Below, piece after piece: positions 1-6,011 of a stretch of 20,839 nucleotides of DNA; the stretch's first letter is position 1, and every line of letters starts with the position of its first letter. Below the pieces are notes generated by a model. The model made no database searches and was not told the DNA's origin. It worked only from the letters and a program-made list of their open reading frames with translations. The stretch is from Spirochaetaceae bacterium (GTDB taxonomy: Bacteria > Spirochaetota > Spirochaetia > CADAEX01), in NCBI GenBank assembly GCA_009778835.1, contig WRFK01000005.1:1-20839 (forward strand), written 5' to 3'. The translations under genes were made by a program, and so were the position numbers.

Positions 1-373
1 CCGATGGTTGGCAGGTAAGCGGAATGACAACGAACAACACGTTAGCAAGTAGTGTAACTTATACATCTGGTAATAACGGTACGCTAAGAATAACCGATGC
101 CAGTGTTACAACAGCGATAACAGTTACTGTTACATTTACACAAAAGACATACAGCGTTACTCCATCGGGCGGGGCAGTTGGAACAGGAGGTACATGGACT
201 GTAACCGGGCCATATTACTACAACACCGGGCTTAATATTGTCGCTGATCCAGCCGATGGTTGGCAGGTAAGCGGAATGACAACGAACAACACGTTAGCAA
301 GTAGTGTAACTTATACATCTGGTAATAACGGTACGCTAAGAATAACCGATGCCAGTGTTACAACAGCGATAAC
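1..373 (+). repeat. 252-bp in-frame tandem repeat (two visible copies, first cut by the window edge)
   Basis: Bases 1-121 are identical to bases 253-373, an exact 121-bp match at an offset of 252 bp (84 codons). The copies diverge sharply after 121/373. Similar but diverged sequence continues to about 140 and 392. The left copy is truncated by the window, so the exact match may extend further upstream. Identity at synonymous positions points to recent duplication or gene conversion. Confidence 0.95.
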
Positions 374-707
374 GGTGAGTGTGACGTTTACAAAAATAGA
401 CTACGCAGTTAATGCAATATCATCTCAAGCTGGTGGTTCTTTTGAGATAAGGGTTGCCCTTGGTACAGCTGTTACCGGACCAGGAACAGTAACAGCACAA
501 ATAGGACAAGAAGTTTTAATTCCCAGTGGTACAATTAATCCCCCAACTGGTTACCAATTAAAAGTTACAGATCCTGTAACTGTTTCCCCTTCTTCTGTCT
601 CTGTTAACAATAGAACAACCGGGCAAGCTGCTGATCGAGGTTATTATTTTTCTATGCCAGCATCTGCTGTAACAGTTACTGTTACATTTGAGGAAATTGC
701 TCCTTGA
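1..707 (+). CDS. Repeat-rich surface/secreted-type protein, C-terminal part (5' end outside window)
   Basis: The reading frame is open from the left edge (first complete codon at position 3) to TGA at 705-707, giving about 234 residues of a longer protein. It is made of beta-rich, Thr/Ser/Val/Gly-rich modules. Each ends in an alternating Val-Thr-Val-Thr-Phe strand and contains Asp-Gly-Trp and a run of small residues. This resembles the divergent InlB B-repeat (Listeria-Bacteroides repeat) type seen in bacterial surface and secreted proteins. Two modules are nearly identical (period 252 bp, 84 residues). The last module, from about position 399, is divergent and ends just after its final strand, so the protein ends with the repeat stack. 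There is no sortase signal or C-terminal membrane anchor. The N-terminal signal and any functional domain lie outside the window. An ATG at 24 is in frame but internal to a repeat, so it is not a start. An extracellular scaffold or adhesin-like role is inferred only. Confidence 0.8.
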   Translation, partial: DGWQVSGMTTNNTLASSVTYTSGNNGTLRITDASVTTAITVTVTFTQKTYSVTPSGGAVGTGGTWTVTGPYYYNTGLNIVADPADGWQVSGMTTNNTLASSVTYTSGNNGTLRITDASVTTAITVSVTFTKIDYAVNAISSQAGGSFEIRVALGTAVTGPGTVTAQIGQEVLIPSGTINPPTGYQLKVTDPVTVSPSSVSVNNRTTGQAADRGYYFSMPASAVTVTVTFEEIAP

Positions 708-720
708 TAATAAGATTTTT

Positions 721-742
721 ACCCCTGGCTTTTGCCGGGGGT
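721..742 (+). terminator. GC-rich hairpin after the repeat-protein gene (possible terminator)
   Basis: A 9-bp stem with one G-U pair (721-729 pairing with 734-742) closes a TTTT loop 13 bases after the stop codon. It is strong and well placed for a 3' end. However, it is followed by AACATGG, not a U-tract, so it does not meet the intrinsic-terminator rule. It could be a 3' stabilising hairpin or a partial terminator upstream of the next gene, which has its own ribosome site. Confidence 0.45.
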
Positions 743-768
743 AACATGGAAAAGAAGGAAACAATTGA

Positions 769-2694
769 ATGAGGCGGACTAATATACAGCTGTTTTTCAT
801 CTCGCTTTTACTAATGGTCAACTGTGCGTTCCTGCCTGCTTTGGATTTTTTGTTCCGTCCTAAAGCCTTTATGTTTCTTCCCATGGGATCGGGAAATATA
901 TCAGCGTATGGACATACACGCTATGAAACAGGTGGTGGTGCAGAAGTAGCGCTTGAACTGGATATTTCAAGCATCTGGCCCAATCCCCTGGGGTTTGGTT
1001 ACACAGTAGGCATTGAAGGTGGAATGACAAGCAATGCTATTGCAATACAGGGAGAGGAAGTTAAAAAGAACCTGGCGATATATTCTCTGGGCGGCGTTGT
1101 TGGCCTTTATTATTTCCCATTCTCGCGGGTTTTTATGCGCGCTGACGGTACAGTTGGCCTATTTATACCAACTCTTGATAAATTAAATGGCCCTACCAGT
1201 TTGTTTTGGCGCGGAGGCGGCGAACTTGGTTTTCGCTTTACCCCTTCGTTTTTAATTGCAGCCAACGCAGCATGGCGTCAATATGGCACTTCCGATCCAT
1301 TTAATTCCGGCCTTTCGGCAGGGATTACTGCCCAACTTACCATGCAGATGGGCAGCGGCTCCGGCAATAATGGAGCAGAAGGAATTCTTTTGCAGAGCGA
1401 TCCGCTTTATCCGGCTTTTATGCAGCTTTACCAGACAAATCCTGTTGGAACACTTGTTATACGAAATAAGGAAAACGCAGAGATCAGGAATGTGCGGGTG
1501 AGTTTTAAGGCAAATGTTTACACTTCATCTGAATTTTCCTGCGGATCTGTTTCAAGTATCCCAAAAGGCCGTAGTGTGGAATTACCTCTTTTGGCAGACT
1601 TTTCTCCTGCAGTGCTCAGGTTTACGGACACAGGACGCATACTGGGAGAAGTAGTTATACGCTATAACTTTCTGGGACAGGAAAGGGAAGCTCTTTCTTC
1701 TGTAACTCTCTCCTGCCACAACCGCAATACAATTCCCCAAAGCGATTTAGCGGAATTGGGAGCTTTTATCTCTCCCACATCTCCGGAAACACTCGATTAT
1801 TCGAAGTATGTTGTAGGCCTTGCCAGGGCAAGGAGACGAACAGGACATAATCAGAATATGCAGTTTGCTGTATGGCTTTTCGAGGGAATGCGCGTTTTTG
1901 GTATAAGAGTGGGCGAAACATACGCTAAAGAAAATGAGGTGCAGTTTCCGGCAGAAACACTCTCCTTTAAGACAGGCTCAAGTTGTGACCTGGCAATACT
2001 TTATGCTGCATCTCTGGAAGGGGTGGGAATTTCCTCTGCTCTTCTTAATGTGGGAACCGACTACATAGTAGCAATTAATCTTTCAATGAGTCCGGCTGCT
2101 GCAGAGACCTTGTTTAGCAGCAATGAAAGGATACTTAATATTAACAATGAAATTTGGCTGCCTGTTGCAATGAGTGCGTTTAATGATGGTTTTATGGCTT
2201 CCTGGACGCGCGCGGTTGTTTCATTAAAACAGGTCTTTGAAAAAAGGGGTGAAGCAGCAGATTTTATAATGACCAAAGACGCATGGGCATCATATCCGCC
2301 TGCGCCGTTACCCGAATTAGGAACTCGTCTTGTTCGCATAGAATCTGATCCTATAATTGCGGGAGCGGACAATGCTCTTACCCAATATATTGATCAGGAA
2401 ATTATGCCGCTGGTGTGGAGAACAGAGGCAGAGATAAGATCTGCTCCAACAGCAGCTTTGTATAACCGGCTGGGGATTTTGCTTGCGCGGGCAGGCCGTA
2501 TAAACGAAGCCAAGGCAAACTATGAGCGGGCAGCAGGTTTGGGCTCAGTTGCAGCTATGACCAACAGGGCAAGTCTTTCATTGATCGAACGGGACTATAA
2601 CACTGCTGAGCGGTGGTTTAAACAAGCGCTTTCAGTGGATAGCAAAAATAGCGCTGCAATACGAGGCCTTGAAAGGCTGGAAGGGAGACGATAG
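769..2694 (+). CDS. Exported beta-barrel-like / degenerate transglutaminase-like protein with C-terminal TPRs
   Basis: This 641-residue protein starts at ATG 769, with AGAAGG about 8 bases upstream. Residues 1-25 form a signal peptide. Residues about 26-195 are glycine- and aromatic-rich alternating strands, like a small outer-membrane barrel. Residues about 220-335 look like an Ig-like beta domain. Residues about 340-490 form a transglutaminase-like domain, and two TPRs lie at about 563-641. The domain order up to the transglutaminase-like region matches the protein at 6012-7619, with shared His-Arg-Asn-Thr and Ala-Phe-Ile-Ser-Pro motifs, so the two are paralogues. Cys406 aligns with the catalytic Cys. 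The His position is Asp431, and the later acidic position (Glu466 in the paralogue) is Ala467. It is therefore probably a non-catalytic, binding version. Family membership rests on motif reading by eye. A periplasmic or outer-membrane location is inferred. Confidence 0.8.
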   Translation: MRRTNIQLFFISLLLMVNCAFLPALDFLFRPKAFMFLPMGSGNISAYGHTRYETGGGAEVALELDISSIWPNPLGFGYTVGIEGGMTSNAIAIQGEEVKKNLAIYSLGGVVGLYYFPFSRVFMRADGTVGLFIPTLDKLNGPTSLFWRGGGELGFRFTPSFLIAANAAWRQYGTSDPFNSGLSAGITAQLTMQMGSGSGNNGAEGILLQSDPLYPAFMQLYQTNPVGTLVIRNKENAEIRNVRVSFKANVYTSSEFSCGSVSSIPKGRSVELPLLADFSPAVLRFTDTGRILGEVVIRYNFLGQEREALSSVTLSCHNRNTIPQSDLAELGAFISPTSPETLDYSKYVVGLARARRRTGHNQNMQFAVWLFEGMRVFGIRVGETYAKENEVQFPAETLSFKTGSSCDLAILYAASLEGVGISSALLNVGTDYIVAINLSMSPAAAETLFSSNERILNINNEIWLPVAMSAFNDGFMASWTRAVVSLKQVFEKRGEAADFIMTKDAWASYPPAPLPELGTRLVRIESDPIIAGADNALTQYIDQEIMPLVWRTEAEIRSAPTAALYNRLGILLARAGRINEAKANYERAAGLGSVAAMTNRASLSLIERDYNTAERWFKQALSVDSKNSAAIRGLERLEGRR

Positions 2695-2736
2695 TTTGTG
2701 GCGCAGATGCCTTGTCTCCGGCGCAGAAAAAAAAGA

Positions 2737-2766
2737 TTGTTATGAAACGTAGTTTCATGGTATAAT
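2737..2766 (+). promoter_or_regulatory. Predicted sigma70 promoter with a perfect hairpin in the spacer
   Basis: The -35-like hexamer TTGTTA (2737-2742) is followed by an 18-bp spacer and a consensus TATAAT (2761-2766), preceded by TGG as an extended -10. The gene start at 2816 leaves a leader of about 43 bases. The spacer region contains a perfect 7-bp inverted repeat with a 3-base loop (2742-2748 and 2752-2758), a possible operator. No terminator is evident between this site and the upstream gene, so some read-through is possible. Confidence 0.65.
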
Positions 2767-2815
2767 ATAATAATTTCCTTGAACCTGAAAAAGGGCTTGG
2801 AAAAAGGAGTTGCGA

Positions 2816-3211
2816 ATGAAAAAAATGATCATTTTTATGATGTTAGCTTGTTTGCTTACATCATTTGCTTTTGCAGCAGAACGTTTTACGGTGCAGAGTG
2901 TTAAGGGAACTGTTGAGAAGGTATCCGGCGGTGCAGTAAAAACAGGAGATGTCCTTAGTGGAGATACTGCCATTCGCACAGGCGTAGGCGCATCTGTTGT
3001 GCTTTTAGACGCAGAAGGAAAAAGTATTACTATTTCTGCAGCAAAGAACGGAAAGGTAGCAGAATTGGCTAAAGCAGCTGTTGGTGTTCGTATTGGCGGA
3101 AATGTTGTCCGCACCGATACAGATGCAGTTAGCAGAACTACAGGTCAGGTTGGAACCGCATCTGCTCGCGCAAGCGATCAGGCCGGCGGTGATGACATTG
3201 CTGCTGAGTAA
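2816..3211 (+). CDS. Small exported FecR-like domain protein
   Basis: This is a 131-residue protein. ATG 2816 is preferred over the in-frame TTG at 2810 because GGAG (2806-2809) is 6 bases from the ATG but touches the TTG. Residues 1-20 are a clear signal peptide with an Ala-Phe-Ala cleavage site. Residues about 23-85 fit the FecR-type beta fold: a Val-rich opening, then Gly-Asp-x-Leu-x-x-Gly-Asp, then Ile-Arg-Thr-Gly and a hydrophobic strand before an acidic turn. The tail (about 90-131) is Ala/Gly/Thr/Asp-rich and probably disordered. It lacks the N-terminal cytoplasmic anti-sigma part of classical FecR, so it is probably a free periplasmic module. The gene sits 50 bases upstream of a CHASE2 cyclase, which suggests the protein is a ligand or partner of the CHASE2 sensor. 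That pairing is inferred. The domain call is by pattern only. Confidence 0.75.
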   Translation: MKKMIIFMMLACLLTSFAFAAERFTVQSVKGTVEKVSGGAVKTGDVLSGDTAIRTGVGASVVLLDAEGKSITISAAKNGKVAELAKAAVGVRIGGNVVRTDTDAVSRTTGQVGTASARASDQAGGDDIAAE

Positions 3212-3231
3212 ACATTGCTATGAGATCTGTT

Positions 3232-3251
3232 ACGCGCCCTCATGGGCGTGT
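3232..3251 (+). promoter_or_regulatory. Hairpin abutting the ribosome binding site of the cyclase gene
   Basis: An 8-bp stem with one G-U pair (3232-3239 pairing with 3244-3251) closes a TCAT loop. It ends one base before the Shine-Dalgarno sequence GAGGTGA (3252-3258), which serves ATG 3262. It has no U-tract, so it is more likely a processing, stability or translation-tuning element between the FecR-like and cyclase genes than a terminator. Confidence 0.5.
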
Positions 3252-3261
3252 GAGGTGAATA

Positions 3262-5922
3262 ATGGGCAAAGCAAAAAGTAACAACTCATTCATTGTAGTA
3301 ACATTGGCGGTTTTTATGCTGTCAATGTTACTCTTTCTCACTCCGTTGGACAAGAAGTTTTTCGATCTGTTTTTGCGCATTTTGCCTTCACTTTCGGAGA
3401 ACGAAAAGGTCTATGTCCTGACACTGGACGATGATTCCATTGCTTACGCCGGCGGTTTTCCATTCCGGCGTGAAGTAATGGCTGATGTGGTGGTTCTACT
3501 TAGAGAACTGGGAGTAGATACGATCGCATTCGACTTGAGTTATCTTGATGAAAGTCCGCAAAGGCTGGACCCGGTGTATGCTGCCGAGCTTTCCAGTCGT
3601 GGGCTGGATTCGTTTTTTATTAGATTGAGCGAGGCTGCGGAACAAGCAATTGATGGAATTGGCCCCTCCACAAGCAGGAAGGACAAGGAACTGTACAAAC
3701 AGGATATCCGCACCCTGTACCGGGGTATAAGAGACGAAGTAGAAGCATCTCTGGCATATATGACCCGGGACGTAGATGAATACTTTGCTCAATCTCTGGC
3801 TTTCGGAGATTGTTCATGGCTTACTCTTACCATGATCCGGTCAGAAGATATTTTTGGCGATACTTTGGAAGAAAGTGTCGCGAAAAATGCAGATATTGAC
3901 CGATATCTTGCGGAACATATTTCCCTAAAGAATGTTGTTGATGCAGGAGATAGCAAAACCAGGGAGATGGTAGGTGTAATGCCTGCCATACATAAGCTTA
4001 TGAGCAGGGCAAAAGGGGCAGGTTTTGTGAACGCCTTTCCCGATTCTGACGGCTTAAGACGGCGCATAAATTTATTGATAAAATATAACGGCGATTATTA
4101 TGGGCAGCTAACGCTCATGGCTATTCAGAAAAAAATGGGCTGGTCCTCGATAGAAATTTCCGACAGTCTTATAAAACTAAAAATGGAAAATGGCAAGGAT
4201 ATACGTATACCGCGCGCAGAGGATGGTTCCATACTCCTCAAGTGGCCGAAAAAATTATTTTATGATTATAAGATGATGTCTCTGATAGAGTTGATCCAGT
4301 ACACAATGATAGAACCTGCATTTGCCGAAAATATCGCCATAATGAATGATTCCGGATTTTTCTATTTTTGGGATGGGGATAATCCCTGGGAATATTACCA
4401 GGAATCCCTGGAAATAAAAAGAAAAGCCTTTGAAAATAACGAAGCTGCGGATGATGAATGGCTCCGGCTCAGGCAAGGGTTTTTCGATATCTGCGGCGCA
4501 TTCCTGAAAGGCAAGGCCGAAGAAGCAATACTCGCAGAAGTTGGCGATGACAAAGAGACTGTGGATTTTGTGCAGGATTTATTCGATGTGTGCAGAAGTC
4601 AATATAACCGGCTTGCGGAAATAAGAAAAAATACAGAGGGGCTGCAGGGCAGTTTTTGCGTTATTGGCTCTGATGCTACATCAATGACCGATATAGGTCT
4701 TATAACATTTCAGGAATTCTATCCCAATGTAGGTACTTACGCAGTAGCTGCCAATATGTTGTTGTCTGGAGAATTCCTGGACGATGCGCCATGGTATGTC
4801 TCTGCTGTTATTGCGCTTTTATCTTCGTTTTTAATAGGAGCGCTTATAAGCCGTTTTGATACCTATCGGTCAATTATAACAGGTTTATCGTGTTTGATCC
4901 TGTTGAGCGGGGCTTTTATTGCCTTTTTTGTGATAACAAAAATATACATAGGATTTTCTGCTCCGTTAGCTGCTACGTTGGGTACATTTGTATTCATCAT
5001 GGTGGACAAATTTCTTACAGCAAGCAAGGAAAAAGCTTTTTTACATACTGCCTTTTCCCGTTATATAGCTCCGGAGATTATATCCGAAATCATCAATGAT
5101 CCGGATAAGCTTAATCTTGGCGGAGAAAAGCGGAATATGACAACAATATTTACAGATATTCAGGGGTTTTCGGCGATTTCGGAAAAAGTCGATCCAACTG
5201 TTCTTGTTAAGCTCTTAAACCAGTATCTTACTGCAATGAGCAATATCATTATGGAAAACAAGGGAACCATTGATAAATATGTTGGAGATGCCATTATCGC
5301 GTTTTTCGGCGCCCCGATATACCATCCAAGCCATGCTATTCTTGCATGCCGCAGCGCTCTTGCCATGAAAGCTGCCGAAGAGGAGTTGAATAAAAAGGTG
5401 CTTGAAGAGGGGTTAAGCCCTGTGCCTCTTTTTACCCGCATAGGAATCAATACCGGTGAAATGGTAGTAGGGAACATGGGCGCAGAAGACAAAATGAATT
5501 ATACCATAATGGGTAATGCTGTGAATCTTGCCGCAAGGCTTGAAGGGGTAAACAAGCAGTACCATACAGGCGGTATATTGATAAGCGAATATACAAAAGA
5601 AAAAATTGGCAATGAATTTATGTGCCGGAGGATAGACAGGGTTCGGGTTGTTGGAATCAACACTCCGCTTAGATTATATGAACTTTTGGGGCTAATGGAA
5701 AATGCTGATAAAAATAAAATAATGATGCTGAACTATTGGGAACAAGCGATAAATCATTTTGAAAAGATGCTTTTTGAAAAAGCTTTGGAAGAATTCGAAA
5801 ACATAGTTAAAAGACGCCCCAATGACAGAGTTGCTGTTTTATATGCCGATCGCTGCAAAGCATACATGAAAAAACCGCCTCCTGCTGATTGGGATGCAGT
5901 GAACAATCTTACAGAGAAATAA
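3262..5922 (+). CDS. CHASE2-domain class III adenylate cyclase
   Basis: This 886-residue membrane enzyme is predicted to make cAMP from ATP. GAGGTGA lies 3 bases before ATG 3262. One membrane helix (about 10-30) precedes a long extracytoplasmic CHASE2 sensor (about 37-505). The sensor ends with the usual Ile-Gly-Ser-x-Ala...Thr-Asp...Gly-x-Tyr-Ala-x-x-Ala pattern. Three helices follow (about 510-532, 534-558 and 560-585), the standard CHASE2 topology. The cytoplasmic cyclase domain spans about 625-815. It has metal ligands Asp632 and Asp676, purine-specifying Lys672 and Thr748 (adenylate type), and transition-state residues Asn755 and Arg759, so it looks fully active. The C-terminus (about 820-886) is helical and TPR-like. 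The CHASE2 region is unusually long, with a charged helical insertion at about residues 385-460. It is probably co-transcribed with the FecR-like gene. Guanylate cyclase is less likely because of the Lys/Thr pair. Confidence 0.93.
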   Translation: MGKAKSNNSFIVVTLAVFMLSMLLFLTPLDKKFFDLFLRILPSLSENEKVYVLTLDDDSIAYAGGFPFRREVMADVVVLLRELGVDTIAFDLSYLDESPQRLDPVYAAELSSRGLDSFFIRLSEAAEQAIDGIGPSTSRKDKELYKQDIRTLYRGIRDEVEASLAYMTRDVDEYFAQSLAFGDCSWLTLTMIRSEDIFGDTLEESVAKNADIDRYLAEHISLKNVVDAGDSKTREMVGVMPAIHKLMSRAKGAGFVNAFPDSDGLRRRINLLIKYNGDYYGQLTLMAIQKKMGWSSIEISDSLIKLKMENGKDIRIPRAEDGSILLKWPKKLFYDYKMMSLIELIQYTMIEPAFAENIAIMNDSGFFYFWDGDNPWEYYQESLEIKRKAFENNEAADDEWLRLRQGFFDICGAFLKGKAEEAILAEVGDDKETVDFVQDLFDVCRSQYNRLAEIRKNTEGLQGSFCVIGSDATSMTDIGLITFQEFYPNVGTYAVAANMLLSGEFLDDAPWYVSAVIALLSSFLIGALISRFDTYRSIITGLSCLILLSGAFIAFFVITKIYIGFSAPLAATLGTFVFIMVDKFLTASKEKAFLHTAFSRYIAPEIISEIINDPDKLNLGGEKRNMTTIFTDIQGFSAISEKVDPTVLVKLLNQYLTAMSNIIMENKGTIDKYVGDAIIAFFGAPIYHPSHAILACRSALAMKAAEEELNKKVLEEGLSPVPLFTRIGINTGEMVVGNMGAEDKMNYTIMGNAVNLAARLEGVNKQYHTGGILISEYTKEKIGNEFMCRRIDRVRVVGINTPLRLYELLGLMENADKNKIMMLNYWEQAINHFEKMLFEKALEEFENIVKRRPNDRVAVLYADRCKAYMKKPPPADWDAVNNLTEK

Positions 5923-5927
5923 GCCTG

Positions 5928-5997
5928 AGCAGTTAGCAGTTATCAATTAGCAGTTAGTAATGAGCAATTGGCAATGAGCAATTAATGATGGGCAATA
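5928..5997. repeat. Array of ten degenerate heptamers
   Basis: Starting at 5928, the sequence divides into ten consecutive 7-base units: AGCAGTT, AGCAGTT, ATCAATT, AGCAGTT, AGTAATG, AGCAATT, GGCAATG, AGCAATT, AATGATG and GGCAATA. They follow a loose AGCARTT consensus. The array fills almost the whole space between the cyclase stop (5922) and the Shine-Dalgarno of the next gene (6001). Units are imperfect, so this is not a CRISPR or a clean microsatellite. It may be a dispersed genomic repeat or spacer. Confidence 0.85.
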
Positions 5998-6011
5998 GAT
6001 GGAGGAGAGAA

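Noticed and set aside
558..884. A 108-codon minus-strand frame covering the gap between the repeat protein and the first transglutaminase-like gene
   Set aside because: It overlaps both real genes and the hairpin, has no recognisable domain and no ribosome site.
2695..2735. A terminator after the first transglutaminase-like gene
   Set aside because: GGCGCAG occurs twice as a direct repeat before an A-run; it does not form a hairpin and lacks a U-tract.
2810..2815. TTG 2810 as the start of the FecR-like protein
   Set aside because: GGAG touches the TTG directly; spacing suits ATG 2816.
2755..3114. A 119-codon minus-strand frame over the FecR-like gene
   Set aside because: The plus-strand gene has a promoter, Shine-Dalgarno and signal peptide; the minus frame is Thr/Pro/Ser-rich and antisense.
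5928..5997. Possible CRISPR or phage attachment repeat
   Set aside because: Units are 7 bases, contiguous and degenerate, with no spacers and no integrase or cas genes in the window.
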